Shown here: positions 17,375 through 27,900 of the stretch, one piece after another
How the letters are laid out: each line of letters starts with the position of its first letter
Position numbering within the stretch: the first letter of the stretch is position 1
From: an uncultured Clostridia bacterium
GTDB taxonomy: Bacteria; Bacillota; Clostridia; Lachnospirales; CAG-274
Reading direction: 5' to 3'
Assembly (NCBI GenBank): GCA_947630725.1
Contig: CANRIS010000002.1
Location: forward strand, 212,997-276,996
DNA length: 64,000 nt
The notes under the pieces: model-generated
The model's input: only the letters and a program-made list of their open reading frames with translations
Database searches by the model: none
What the model was told of the DNA's origin: nothing
Position numbers and translations under genes: made by a program

Positions 17375-18763
17375 TTATTTTCCGCTAAGCTCTCTGTCTA
17401 TGGCTGCGGCAGCCTTCTTGCCTGCTCCCATAGCCAGAATAACGGTCGCCGCTCCCGTAACGGCATCTCCGCCTGCATATACCCTGTCCTTTGTGGTTTT
17501 GCCTGTTTCCTCATCGGCAATTATACACTTCCACCTGTTTGTTTCAAGCCCCTCGGTGGTTGAGGAAATAAGCGGATTCGGCGATGTGCCAAGGGACATA
17601 ATGACCATATCGCACTCAATGTCATACTCCGACCCGGGAACCTCAACAGGACGGCGTCTGCCGCTCGAATCGGGCTCTCCAAGCTCCATTTTAATGACCC
17701 TCATACCCTTGACGGTACCGTTTTCGTCCACAAGGATCTCCTTCGGGTTTCTCAGAAGCTCGAATACGATGCCCTCCTCCTTTGCGTGATGAACCTCCTC
17801 GGCTCTTGCAGGCAGCTCCGCCTCGCTTCTTCTGTATACAATATGGGTTTCGGCTCCGAGACGAAGGGCTGTTCTGGCAGCGTCCATAGCCACGTTTCCT
17901 CCGCCCACAACGCAGACCTTTTTTGCGGTCTTTACGGGCGTGTCATAGTCGTCTCTGTATGCCTTCATAAGATTTACTCTCGTAAGATATTCATTCGCCG
18001 AAACAACGCCGTTTGCAAGCTCTCCGGGTATGCCCATAAACTTGGGAAGTCCTGCCCCCGAGCCTATGAACACTGCGTCAAAGCCCTCGTCCTCTATGAG
18101 GCTGTCAACGGTGACGGTCTTGCCCACGATAACATCTGTCTCTATCTCAACCCCAAGCTTTTTAATGCTTTCGATCTCCTTGTCCACAACCCTGTCCTTC
18201 GGAAGTCTGAATTCGGGTATGCCGTAGGCAAGCACTCCGCCTGTTTTGTGGAGAGCCTCAAATATCTTTACGCCGTAGCCCTTTTTGGCAAGATCGCCTG
18301 CGCAGGTAAGTCCTGCGGGGCCTGCACCTATGACAGCCACACGCTTGCCGTTGGGAGCCTCTTTTTTGCTTAAGTCGATATTGTTTGCATATGACCAGTC
18401 AGCCACAAATCTTTCAAGCTTGCCTATCGAAACAGGCTCGCCCTTTATTCCCATTACGCATTTGCCCTCGCATTGGGTCTCCTGTGGGCATACACGTCCG
18501 CATATGGCGGGAAGAGCCGAATATTTGGCGATCTCTTTTGCTGCGTCCTCAAATCTTTCTTCTTTTATACATTTTATAAATGCAGGAATATCCACCGCAA
18601 CGGGGCAGCCGTCAACGCATTTTGGATTTTTGCAGCTAAGACAGCGTTTTGACTCCTCAACAGCCTCCTCCGAGTTGTATCCGAGACAAACCTCTTCAAA
18701 ATTTTTGGCTCTTATCTGTGGGTCCTGCTCCCTTACGGGAACTCTTTTCATATTCAAAGCCAT
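17375..18763 (-). CDS. nfnB: NfnB / GltA-type flavoprotein subunit
   Basis: About 462 residues. With NfnA it probably forms the NADH-dependent reduced ferredoxin:NADP+ oxidoreductase, an electron-bifurcating transhydrogenase of anaerobes. The N-terminal cysteines (CLSCKNPKCVDGCP; CGRVCPQETQCEGKC) bind two [4Fe-4S] clusters. FAD motif VIGAGPAGLTCA and NAD(P) motif VVGGGNVAMDAARTA follow, then the C-terminal AGGDAVTGAATV. The start at 18763 overlaps the nfnA stop (TAATG) and has GGAGGTGG; an upstream alternative at 18787 was not chosen. Without a glutamate synthase large subunit nearby, Nfn is favoured over GltB. Confidence 0.88.
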   Translation of the reverse strand: MALNMKRVPVREQDPQIRAKNFEEVCLGYNSEEAVEESKRCLSCKNPKCVDGCPVAVDIPAFIKCIKEERFEDAAKEIAKYSALPAICGRVCPQETQCEGKCVMGIKGEPVSIGKLERFVADWSYANNIDLSKKEAPNGKRVAVIGAGPAGLTCAGDLAKKGYGVKIFEALHKTGGVLAYGIPEFRLPKDRVVDKEIESIKKLGVEIETDVIVGKTVTVDSLIEDEGFDAVFIGSGAGLPKFMGIPGELANGVVSANEYLTRVNLMKAYRDDYDTPVKTAKKVCVVGGGNVAMDAARTALRLGAETHIVYRRSEAELPARAEEVHHAKEEGIVFELLRNPKEILVDENGTVKGMRVIKMELGEPDSSGRRRPVEVPGSEYDIECDMVIMSLGTSPNPLISSTTEGLETNRWKCIIADEETGKTTKDRVYAGGDAVTGAATVILAMGAGKKAAAAIDRELSGK

Positions 18764-19647
18764 TATTTTCCACCTCCGCAGCCGCATTTGTGTCCGTTCT
18801 TATTATCCTCGGCAGCAAGCATCGCTCTGCCCTCTTCCGTTTTGTACATAGCCTGTCGTCTCATAGCCTCGTCATAATTGACCTTGTGTCCGTCAAATTC
18901 GGGGCCGTCTACGCAGGCAAACTTTATTTCGTCACCGACAGTCACACGACAGGCGCCGCACATACCCGTTCCGTCCACCATAATGGGATTGAGGCTGACT
19001 ATCGTGGGGATCCCCAGCTCCTTTGTTGTCATGGAGGTAAATTTCATCATTATCATAGGACCTATGACAACGGCGTGGTTATATTCTTTTTTGTCCTCCC
19101 TGACAAGCTTTGTGAGAAGCTGGCTGCCGTTGCCCTTAAAGCCGAATGAGCCGTCATCGGTAGCTATGTAAAGGTTTGTGGCTACCTTTTTCATTTCTTC
19201 GGTAAGTATAAGGAGATCCTTGTTTCTGGCTCCTATAATAACATCGCAGTCTATGCCTCTGTTAAAAAGATATTTTACCTGTGGATATACGGGCGCAGTG
19301 CCTACTCCGCCGCATACGAAAATTATCTTTTTTTCTTTAAGCTCTGTATCGTCAAGAGAGCAGAGGTCGCTGGGTCTGCCAAGAGGGCCTACAAAATCCG
19401 CAACGCTGTCGCCCTCCTCATATTCCGCAAGATCTCTTGTGGACTTTCCGACAGTCTGAAAAACAATTGCGACCGTACCTGCCTCGGCATCATAGTCGGC
19501 TATGGTAAGGGGTATTCTCTCGCCCTTTTCATCGTTTATAACAATAATGAACTGTCCCGGCTTGCAGGATGCAGCGATTCTGGGCGCATATATATCCATA
19601 TAGATTATATTGTCCGTCAGACATTTTTTTCTGACAATCTTGTACAT
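18763..19647 (-). CDS. nfnA: NfnA / ferredoxin-NADP+ reductase-like subunit
   Basis: About 294 residues. FAD-binding domain (RIPLTIADYD) and NAD-binding domain (FVCGGVGTAPVYPQ) are followed by a C-terminal [2Fe-2S] cysteine cluster (GTGMCGACRVTVG ... FACVDGPEFDG). This is the small-subunit arrangement of Nfn and sulfide dehydrogenase. The frame extends 34 codons further upstream, but the ATG at 19647 has GGAGAGG just before it and aligns with the family start MYKIV. Promoter upstream; tightly coupled to nfnB. Confidence 0.88.
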   Translation of the reverse strand: MYKIVRKKCLTDNIIYMDIYAPRIAASCKPGQFIIVINDEKGERIPLTIADYDAEAGTVAIVFQTVGKSTRDLAEYEEGDSVADFVGPLGRPSDLCSLDDTELKEKKIIFVCGGVGTAPVYPQVKYLFNRGIDCDVIIGARNKDLLILTEEMKKVATNLYIATDDGSFGFKGNGSQLLTKLVREDKKEYNHAVVIGPMIMMKFTSMTTKELGIPTIVSLNPIMVDGTGMCGACRVTVGDEIKFACVDGPEFDGHKVNYDEAMRRQAMYKTEEGRAMLAAEDNKNGHKCGCGGGK

Positions 19648-19704
19648 TTTTTCCTCTCCTTTCGGTTTTTGGCACCGTTTTGTCGGCACATTTTCCTTCT
19701 TATA

Positions 19705-19733
19705 ACTATACACCAATACAGAATATTTTTCAA
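19705..19733 (-). promoter_or_regulatory. Promoter of nfnAB
   Basis: TTGAAA, 17 bases, TATAGT on the minus strand, in the 122-base gap after thiF. Confidence 0.65.
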
Positions 19734-19769
19734 CAGTAAATTTCGGCATATATCCCCAAAAACATTATT

Positions 19770-20516
19770 TTATTTATGTACTGCGCATACGGAGCAGTCG
19801 GCTCTCGGCTCTCCCGTATTTATCACTCTGAAGCTGCACGAAAAACCGTCAAACACAAACAGCCTGCCTGCGAGAAGATCTCCCGAGCCTAAAATATACT
19901 TTATGGCCTCCATAGCCTGAACACAGCCGAGAAGTCCTGCGGCGGCTCCCAATATTCCCTCGCTGACCGCCGTGGGAGCGTCCTTCGGAACCTTTTCCAG
20001 CAGGCATCTGAGGCAAGGCTTTTGGGGCAGATATGTAAAGCACTGTCCGCCGTATTTCATTACTCCTCCGTGACAGAAGGGCTTTTTCATACCCACACAG
20101 ACATCGTTTATAAGAAATTTTGTCTGAAAATTGTCCGTGCAGTCAAGCACAAAATCATATCCCTCAAAAATATCTTCGGCGTTTTTTTCGGTAAGTCTTT
20201 CCTTGTATAAAACCGTATTTGTGTCGGGGTTAAGAGCCTTTATTCTTTCGGCAGCCGAATCGGCCTTAAAAATACCCAAGCCGTTTCTGCTGTGGAGTAT
20301 CTGTCTCTGAAGATTTGAATAGTCAACGCAGTCAGAGTCAACAATGCCCAGAGTGCCGACACCTGCGGCAGCCATATACAAAAGCGCAGGCGAGCCAAGA
20401 CCCCCTGCTCCGACAACAAGCACCCTTGCGCCAAAAAGCTTTTGTTGTCCCTCTTCTCCCATACCCTTCAACGGCAGGTTTCTCGAATATATTTCTCTCT
20501 GTATGTCCGTAAGCAT
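19770..20516 (-). CDS. thiF: ThiF/MoeB-family adenylyltransferase
   Basis: 248-residue E1-like enzyme. It has the nucleotide motif VLVVGAGGLGSPALLYMAAAG, the NLQRQILH Arg finger region, the DCTDNF motif and two CxxC pairs (CLRC and CSVC) for structural zinc. Probable role is adenylation of ThiS (thi operon at 5576-8385). MoeB-like activation of MoaD cannot be excluded, but no molybdopterin gene is nearby. Confidence 0.88.
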   Translation of the reverse strand: MLTDIQREIYSRNLPLKGMGEEGQQKLFGARVLVVGAGGLGSPALLYMAAAGVGTLGIVDSDCVDYSNLQRQILHSRNGLGIFKADSAAERIKALNPDTNTVLYKERLTEKNAEDIFEGYDFVLDCTDNFQTKFLINDVCVGMKKPFCHGGVMKYGGQCFTYLPQKPCLRCLLEKVPKDAPTAVSEGILGAAAGLLGCVQAMEAIKYILGSGDLLAGRLFVFDGFSCSFRVINTGEPRADCSVCAVHK

Positions 20517-20547
20517 ATAATCACCGCCTTTTTATTATTGTACATTT

Positions 20548-20575
20548 ATTCTATCACAATTTTATTTGTTTTCAA
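20548..20575 (-). promoter_or_regulatory. Promoter of thiF
   Basis: TTGAAA, 16 bases, TAGAAT on the minus strand. Confidence 0.5.
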
Positions 20576-20661
20576 TACCTCGGCGCTATTTTTAATACAA
20601 CACAGCACAATTCGATTTTCCGACATCTTTCCGATAAATAGCTCAAAAATATAAAAATATA

Positions 20662-20690
20662 TTGGCGTATTTCAGAATAAGTGATATAAT
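20662..20690 (+). promoter_or_regulatory. Promoter of tcdA
   Basis: TTGGCG, 17 bases, TATAAT. Confidence 0.65.
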
Positions 20691-20747
20691 AATATCGTTT
20701 CTGTTTATCGGTTCTTAAAACAACAAACCCTTGGGAGGAATGAAACT

Positions 20748-21479
20748 ATGTCTTTGGAATTTTCAAGAACGGAACTTCTTATAGGCTCCGAGGCTATGGA
20801 AAAACTTCGCCGCGCCAGAATAGCGGTTTTCGGCATAGGCGGTGTCGGAGGAGCCGCAGCAGAGGCGCTTGCCAGATGCGGCATAGGCTCCCTTGATCTC
20901 ATAGACAACGACACTATATCCGAAACAAATATAAACAGACAGATATTTGCCCTTAAAAGCAACGTAGGCAGGCTCAAAACAGAGGTCGCCGCCGAAAGGA
21001 TAGCCGACATAAGCCCCGACACAAAAGTCAGAACCCACAATATATTTTTTCTTCCCGAAACGGATACGCCCTTTGACTTCGGAGACTTTGACTATGTTAT
21101 AGACGCCATAGACACCCTGTCGGGAAAGCTCGAAATCATCGTCAGATCAAAGGCGGCAGGAGTCCCCGTTATAAGCTCCATGGGAGCAGGCAACAAGCTT
21201 GACCCCACAGCCTTTGAGGTATCCGACATATACAAAACCTCTGTATGTCCGCTGGCAAGAGTTATGCGCAGAGAGCTTAAAAAAAGAGGTATAACGGATC
21301 TCAAGACCGTATATTCAAAAGAACCTCCCCTAAAGCCAAAAAGTGCCGAAACCATACGGGAGGAAGGCTCCAAAAGGCGATCCCTGCCGGGCAGCATATC
21401 ATTTGTGCCTCCCGTTGTGGGACTAATAATAGCGGGAGAGGTCATAAGGGATATTGCGGAAATAAAATCTTTATGTTGA
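20748..21479 (+). CDS. tcdA: tRNA threonylcarbamoyladenosine dehydratase
   Basis: 243-residue ThiF-fold protein (TcdA/CsdL/YgdL) that converts t6A37 to cyclic ct6A in tRNA. AVFGIGGVGGAAAEALARCG is the ATP motif and NRQIFAL the Arg region. The C-terminal SISFVPPVVGLIIAGEVI is diagnostic of this branch, as is the lack of zinc CxxC pairs. GGGAGG is well placed. Divergent from thiF, a distant paralog of the same fold. Confidence 0.93.
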   Translation: MSLEFSRTELLIGSEAMEKLRRARIAVFGIGGVGGAAAEALARCGIGSLDLIDNDTISETNINRQIFALKSNVGRLKTEVAAERIADISPDTKVRTHNIFFLPETDTPFDFGDFDYVIDAIDTLSGKLEIIVRSKAAGVPVISSMGAGNKLDPTAFEVSDIYKTSVCPLARVMRRELKKRGITDLKTVYSKEPPLKPKSAETIREEGSKRRSLPGSISFVPPVVGLIIAGEVIRDIAEIKSLC

Positions 21480-21504
21480 ATTGTAGGTTTTGTTTTGATA
21501 TAAT
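21476..21504 (+). promoter_or_regulatory. Promoter of the GNAT-MBOAT-DHHW cassette
   Basis: TTGAAT, 17 bases, TATAAT. The -35 overlaps the tcdA stop codon. Confidence 0.65.
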
Positions 21505-21572
21505 ATATAGTGGTTTTTTCGTTATAAACAAACCTGCCGACCCCAAAATATCCCATCTGCGGAGAAAAAATT

Positions 21573-22154
21573 ATGAGACTGAGACTTGCGAAAGCCTCCG
21601 ATGCGGAGAGCATACTCGAAATATATAAGCCATATATTTTAAACACAAGAATTACATTTGAATATGACGTTCCCTCTTTGGCGGATTTCAGAAAAAGAGT
21701 GGAGAATATATGCGAAAAATATCCATATATACTCTGCGAAAGGGACGGAAGTCTTTCGGGCTATTGTTATGCGTCCCGTTTTATGGAAAGAGCCGCCTTC
21801 GGTTGGGACGCAGAGCTGTCGGTCTATCTCAGAGAGGAAGAAAGGGGCAAAGGCATAGGCAGGGTTCTTTACTGCGCAGTTATAGAAATTCTCGGTCTTA
21901 TGAATATAAGAAACATTTACGGGCTTATAGCTTATCCCAACGATGCCAGCGAAAGGCTCCACAGGGAGCTTGGCTTCAAATTACAGGGCGTACTTGAAAA
22001 AACAGGCTACAAGCTGGGAGAATGGACGGATCTTATGTATTTCTGTCTGCGCCTTGACGGAGACGACAAAAAAGAGGTCGTGCCGATATGCGATATTGAC
22101 AGCGAAAAAATAGGGAGACTCCTTGCGGAATATGAAAAAAAGCTCCCGAAATAA
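21573..22154 (+). CDS. GNAT-family N-acetyltransferase
   Basis: 193 residues, resembling the phosphinothricin/methionine-sulfoximine acetyltransferase branch. It begins MRLRLAKASDAESILEIYKP, has the acetyl-CoA loop REEERGKGIGRVLY, and continues with IAYPNDASERLHRELGF. The natural substrate is unknown. First gene of a three-gene run with MBOAT and DHHW proteins (gaps of 19 and 31 bases). Confidence 0.85.
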   Translation: MRLRLAKASDAESILEIYKPYILNTRITFEYDVPSLADFRKRVENICEKYPYILCERDGSLSGYCYASRFMERAAFGWDAELSVYLREEERGKGIGRVLYCAVIEILGLMNIRNIYGLIAYPNDASERLHRELGFKLQGVLEKTGYKLGEWTDLMYFCLRLDGDDKKEVVPICDIDSEKIGRLLAEYEKKLPK

Positions 22155-22173
22155 AAACAGCGAGTGATATATT

Positions 22174-23589
22174 ATGGTTTTTTCCTCCTTGAGTTTTATA
22201 TTTGTATTTTTGCCCGCAGCGCTTGTTTTTTATTATATATTTGGGGCTTTGCGGCTGAGAAAATTAAGCAATGCGGCTCTCCTTGCGCTGAGCCTTATTT
22301 TTTATGCCTGTTCAACGCCAAAATATATCGTTCTTCTTCTGATCTCCATATTTATTAATCACATATCGGGACTTCTCTGCGGAGCCCAAAAAACGCATAA
22401 AAAGCTTTTTCTGTTTATAGGCATAGCTCTTGACCTCGGACTTCTTTTTTATTTCAAATACGCCAACTTCTTTTTTGACAATCTGAGCCTTATTTTCGGC
22501 ATCGGATCGGGCATAGCGCAGATAGCCCTGCCCATAGGCATATCATTTTTTACATTTCAGGGCATAAGCTATGTTGCGGACGTATACAGAGGCGTTGTAA
22601 AGCCTCAGAAAAACATACTGAACACTGCGCTTTATATTTCTCTTTTTCCTCAGCTTATCGCAGGGCCTATCGTGAGGTATTCGGATATAGAAACCGGCAT
22701 AAGCGACAGACAGGAGAGCCTAAGCCTTGTATTTGACGGCATAATAAGATTCTGCACGGGCTTGGGTAAAAAAGTGATAATAGCCGACTGCGCAGGTCTT
22801 GTGGCAGACAGGATATTCGGCCTTGATAAGAGCCTTTTAAGCGTGTCCCTTGCGTGGCTCGGTGTCGGAGCCTACACTCTGCAAATATATTTTGATTTTT
22901 CGGGATATTCGGATATGGCTATAGGTCTGGGAAAGCTCTTCGGCTTTCACTTTCCCGAAAATTTCAATTATCCCTATATTTCAAAATCCATTTCGGAATT
23001 TTGGAGAAGGTGGCACATGACACTGTCGGCATGGTTCAGAGACTATGTGTATATCCCTCTGGGCGGAAACCGCTGCAGCGTAAAAAGGCACATATTCAAT
23101 ATGGCTGTCGTGTGGCTGCTGACAGGTCTGTGGCACGGAGCCTCATGGAGCTTTGTGGTATGGGGAGGATATTTCGCCCTCATACTCATATGCGAAAAAT
23201 ATGTATATGGAGGACTTCTTGAAAAGCTGCCCTCCGTCATAAGGCATATATACGCCCTTATACTTATAATGGTGGGCTGGAGTATTTTCTGCGGAGATTC
23301 GCTGCGCTTTACCTCCGAGCTTCTAAAAACGATGTTCTTTATGGCTGACAAGCCCCTTATAAACAGCGAAACGCTGTATTATATAACCGAATACAAGGCG
23401 GAGCTTATTCTCGGCGTTGTATGCTGCCTGCCCTTGACCGAAATCCTTGAACGCAAGTTTATGAAAGGGCGCAGAGCCAATACCCTCATAACCCTCGGAA
23501 AGGCAGTTTTCGGGCTTTCGGTATTTGCACTCAGCGTATGCTTTATACTTTCATCGTCATTCAGTCCCTTTATATATTTCAGATTCTGA
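22174..23589 (+). CDS. MBOAT-family O-acyltransferase (AlgI/DltB-like)
   Basis: 471-residue polytopic membrane protein with about ten hydrophobic segments. The catalytic His lies in LTGLWHGASWSFVVWG (about residues 310-325). FDFSGYSDMAIGLGKLFGFHFPENF and SEFWRRWHMTLSAWFRDYVYIPLGG are AlgI/PatA hallmarks. Such proteins carry acyl groups across the membrane to polysaccharide or peptidoglycan, handing them to a DHHW/AlgJ-like partner, which is the next gene. Confidence 0.93.
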   Translation: MVFSSLSFIFVFLPAALVFYYIFGALRLRKLSNAALLALSLIFYACSTPKYIVLLLISIFINHISGLLCGAQKTHKKLFLFIGIALDLGLLFYFKYANFFFDNLSLIFGIGSGIAQIALPIGISFFTFQGISYVADVYRGVVKPQKNILNTALYISLFPQLIAGPIVRYSDIETGISDRQESLSLVFDGIIRFCTGLGKKVIIADCAGLVADRIFGLDKSLLSVSLAWLGVGAYTLQIYFDFSGYSDMAIGLGKLFGFHFPENFNYPYISKSISEFWRRWHMTLSAWFRDYVYIPLGGNRCSVKRHIFNMAVVWLLTGLWHGASWSFVVWGGYFALILICEKYVYGGLLEKLPSVIRHIYALILIMVGWSIFCGDSLRFTSELLKTMFFMADKPLINSETLYYITEYKAELILGVVCCLPLTEILERKFMKGRRANTLITLGKAVFGLSVFALSVCFILSSSFSPFIYFRF

Positions 23590-23620
23590 TTTTTAAGTTT
23601 GTTAAGGAAGAAACTGTATT

Positions 23621-24811
23621 ATGAAAAAAATTATTGAAATTCTGACTATAATATGCTTTGTGGCGGCTCTGGCAGCAGTGCCAATAAAAACATTTTCGCA
23701 GCCTGCCGCCGAAAGACTTTTTTATGAAAACCGCAGAGCCCAGCCTATACCGCAGCCAAACGTAAGGAATCTTCTTGACGGCAGCTTTCAGAGCAGTCTC
23801 GAAAAGGGCTTTTCGGATAACTTTGTTTTCAGAGACAGCATACTTGCGTTTCATACCTATATTGACAAATACATACTGAGAAAAAAAGTAATAAACGATG
23901 TTATATGGACAGAGGACGAAAGCCCCCTTCTGCCGAGGATAAGCTCGGCTCCTGCGGATATTGAAGAAATAAAATCGAAAGCTGAGAGAATGTCCGCAAG
24001 AATGAGCCGCATAAGGGACATAACAGCCGAAAACGGAGGAGAGTTTTATTTTGTGGGCATACCCGAACAGTATTCATATTTCAGAAGCAAATATCCCGAC
24101 TATGTTTTCAACAATGACGACTTTCTCTCGCAGCAGGAGGATATACTTTTCAGAATCCTTTCCGAAAAGGGCATAAATTATATAGATATGAATGAGGAAT
24201 TTGACAAGGCAGGCAGAGCTGACAGCTTTTATTCGTTTGTGGATCACCACTTCACGCTTAAGGGAGCCTATGAAACCTGCAAATGCCTTACGGAAAAAAT
24301 ACTGTCCGAGACCGACAAGACCCCCGCCCCGCTGTCTGAGACGGATTTTGAATATAAGGAGGTTCCCAATCCCTATTACGGATCGAGAAACCGAAAGCTT
24401 ATGGGGGTATATGAAAGCAAGGAGCATCTTTTTGTGCCGGAATTTAAAGAGAGAGTGCCTTTTCTCCGTACAGACAACAACGAAGTCAGAGATTCGGTAA
24501 TATACAATTATTTTATGGACGAGACAGCCCCCATTACATACGAAACATATATGGGAGGAGACATAGCCGAAACAAAAATCGAAACCCACAGAGAAGAGCT
24601 GCCCGACTTGCTTATGTTCGGAGATTCCTTTACAAATCCCATGGAAATGCTGCTATATACGTCCTTTGACGAAAGTCATTTTCTGGATTTCAGATATTAT
24701 GACGAAAAATCCCTCAGTGAGTACATAAAGGAGTATAAGCCCGATATTGTCGTTATGGTAAGGGACGATACGAGGTATCTTGACTTTACGGGAAACGGAA
24801 AGCTGCTTTAA
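23621..24811 (+). CDS. DHHW-family (AlgJ/AlgX-like) acyl-transfer partner
   Basis: 396-residue protein with one N-terminal membrane anchor or signal (about residues 5-22). It has an SGNH-hydrolase-like extracytoplasmic domain: VDHHFTLKGAYE (the DHHW-type motif) and LMFGDSFTNPM, where the GDS serine is the nucleophile. Expected to finish O-acetylation of an extracellular glycan begun by the MBOAT protein. The acceptor is unknown; no glycan synthesis genes are next to it. Confidence 0.88.
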   Translation: MKKIIEILTIICFVAALAAVPIKTFSQPAAERLFYENRRAQPIPQPNVRNLLDGSFQSSLEKGFSDNFVFRDSILAFHTYIDKYILRKKVINDVIWTEDESPLLPRISSAPADIEEIKSKAERMSARMSRIRDITAENGGEFYFVGIPEQYSYFRSKYPDYVFNNDDFLSQQEDILFRILSEKGINYIDMNEEFDKAGRADSFYSFVDHHFTLKGAYETCKCLTEKILSETDKTPAPLSETDFEYKEVPNPYYGSRNRKLMGVYESKEHLFVPEFKERVPFLRTDNNEVRDSVIYNYFMDETAPITYETYMGGDIAETKIETHREELPDLLMFGDSFTNPMEMLLYTSFDESHFLDFRYYDEKSLSEYIKEYKPDIVVMVRDDTRYLDFTGNGKLL

Positions 24812-24848
24812 AAGCTTTAAAAGCCCAAAATTAAAAATAAAAAACCAC

Positions 24849-24887
24849 AAAAAAATGAGACTTATGAAAATTTGTCTCATTTTTTTA
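24849..24887. terminator. Bidirectional terminator between converging genes
   Basis: AAAAATGAGAC and GTCTCATTTTT form a stem flanked by A-run and T-run, between the DHHW and SNF2 genes. Confidence 0.85.
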
Positions 24888-24913
24888 TCTGTATATATCT
24901 GTATGTATCCGCA

Positions 24914-27900
24914 CTATGAAAAAAGCTCAAGTATTTCTTCACGGGACATATTGTCGAGAAATCCGCCCTCCATATCCAGCACGTCCTTGAAAAGCTGCTT
25001 TTTTTTGTTTTGCAGCTTAAGTATTTTTTCTTCTATGGAGTCCTTCGTGATAAGGTTGTATACCTGAACACGCCTTATCTGACCGAATCTGTGGGCTCTG
25101 TCAGAGGCCTGAGCCATCACCGCAGGATTCCACCACTGGTCAAAATGTATGACTACATCAGCCCCCGTAAGGTTTACGCCTGTTCCTCCTGCTTTGAGGG
25201 AAATAAGAAATATCTTTATTTTATCCCCCGTGTTGAAGCTGTTTACATATTCAAGCCTTTTGTCCGCAGGGGTTGCTCCGTCAATATAATAGAAGTCATA
25301 TCCCTTAAGCGAAAGCCTCTCCTTTATTATGGAAAGCATCGATGTAAACTGCGAAAACAAAAGTATTTTATGCTCCTTTTTTATAAGCCCGTCTATATTT
25401 TCCATAAGATATTCGAGCTTTCCGCTGCGGCCCTTATACCCCTCCAAAAACAGAGACGGATGGCAGCATATCTGCCTTAGCTTTGTTATCTCGCTGAGTA
25501 TTTTTATACGGTTTGTTTTGTCGCTGCCGAAATCGGTCTTTATAATGCCCCTCGCCTTAAGCAGCTCGGCGCGGTAGAGCCTTCCCTGTTCCTCAGTCAT
25601 AAACATATAGCGATAATTTTCTGTCTTTTCGGGGAGATCCTTAAGCACATCGCCCTTTTCTCTCCTCAGTATAAACGGGGATATGAGCTTTTTAAGCTCT
25701 CTTATTTTGTCCATATCCCTCTTTTTCATAACAGGCTTTTCAAAAACCGCCGAAAATCTTCTGCTGCTGCCGAGATAACCGGGAAGTACAAATCTGAATA
25801 TTGACCACAGCTCCCCAAGATTGTTTTCAAAGGGAGTACCCGTAAGAGCCAGCCGAACCTCTCCGTCTATGGATGTTACGGCAGAAAACACCTTTGTGCT
25901 GTGATTTTTTATGTTCTGCGCCTCATCGGCTATTACGGCGAAAAATTCCATATTTTCATATATCTCGGCATCTCTTCTCAGAGCCTCATAGGACGTAACG
26001 AAAACATTTGTGTGCTTTTTGAGAAGTCTCTGCCTTTTTTCTCTTGACCCGTAGACGATTTCAAATTCCAGTCCGCAGCCAAAGTTTTCAAGCTCGGCCT
26101 CCCAGTTGAAAATAACCGAAGTGGGACAGATAACAAGAGATGGTCTCGTCTCGCAGGTGTTTGTCTTGTATCTGTCATAAAGAAAGCTTATGAGCTGAAC
26201 AGTCTTTCCCAAGCCCATATCGTCCGCCAGAATACCTCCCAAGCCGCATTCTCCTATGGCCTTCAGCCATCTGAATCCCTTTTTCTGATAGTCTCTGAGT
26301 ATAGGCTCGTAGACCTTCGGCAGAGCATAGTCGGAGTTTCTTATTTCTTTCATACCGAGGGAAAGCCTTCTTGCCTTTTTGTCCATATTTATGAGCCGTT
26401 TGTCATTTTCGTCAAAAAAGCTGTCTATAACCATAAGCCTGCTTGGATCGGCAGTCATTCTGCCCTCCTTAAGAGCCTTTTTAGATGGGTCAAAATAATT
26501 CACAAGCTTAAGAAAAGCCGTGTTGCCCTCCAGACTTAAATACCTTCCGTCAGAAAATCTGAAATATCTCTTCCTCTCCTCATAGGCCTCCAGAACGGCC
26601 TCCATCTCGCCTATGTCTATAGTGTCAACGTCAAAATCTATGTCTAAAAGCCTGCCCTCATACCTTATGCCTATATTTATGACCTTTTCGGCTGATTTTT
26701 TAAGCTCCTTCATACTGTCGCTCAAAAACACCTCGGCGTTTTTGCCAAGAGCGTTAAGCCCATATCTCAGAAAGCCGTATATCTGTTCGTCCCCCGACAG
26801 AATAAAGCCCTCGCTTCCGCTGTCGAAAAAGCCCATTTCCTCCAGAACAAGTCTGAACACGGTTTCTGCTCTGTCGTCTCTGAACTCTCTGAAGGCTCTT
26901 TTGTCGTTGTAGTCTATAACAGTGTCGCCGTAGACAAATCTGACCTTTCCGCAGATGCTTTTTCCTCTCGTTTCAATGAATATCTGCGCCCCGAAAGGTA
27001 TTCGGTTGAGCTTTTCATATACTGCGCCTGAGTTTTCGAGAATGCTCATTTCCTTAAGGACGGGTATACCGTAGTCCACAAGCTTTCCCAGATCGGAGGT
27101 CTCAAAAACAATGTCTGCATTGTTGTTTATTTCAAAGGCAGCCTCTATATCCTTCATAACGAGGGCATACTCCGCAGACGTTCTGAAAAGCTTTCTACCG
27201 ATAAGTATATATCCGTAGCTTGCTGAGGTGTATATCCTCTCTGACGAAAACTGCTTTTTGAGCGCAGCTCTGCCCTCCGATACGCTGAATGCCACGCCTG
27301 CGGGGGGCTCGCCCACTTCAAGATCCACATATACAACTTCTCCGTCAGCGCATACAGGTAGCCTTTTTTTGAGAAAACAGTCAAAAAAGTCGTCCAGAAC
27401 AGGCCCTTCGAGTATAAATCTGCTCTTGTCCTCATTCAGTCTTTCAAGGGCGATAAAGCCCGCCTTTATTTCGGCTCTGTTGTACATCAGCCCCAATATC
27501 TGTCTGCCTGTTGAGTCAAAGCTGCTTATGTTGTACTTGTATTCTCTGAAATTTTTCCCCGTGTTTCTGTCTATTTCGGAGGCAAAAGCAAATATGTCCT
27601 CAACCGGTCTTTTTTGTCCTGCCGCCCGACTTATATACAGCTCCATTTCTATCCTGTCTCTTTCAAAATAAAAAACAGGTTCGAGACGAAGTCCTCCCGA
27701 TGCAGCCGCCGTAAGCTTTTTGAGTCTGTTGAGCCTGTGCTTCTCAAACATATTGAGGAGGTTTTTTGACGCCACATAGTTTGTGCTGAGATCCCATGTG
27801 CGCTCTCCCCTGTCGTTCATAAGACGAAAGAGCAGAGCCGCAGCGTGCCTGCATCTGCCCGTATTCTGACAGGTGCATGAGCAGTCGGAGGGCTGACCCT

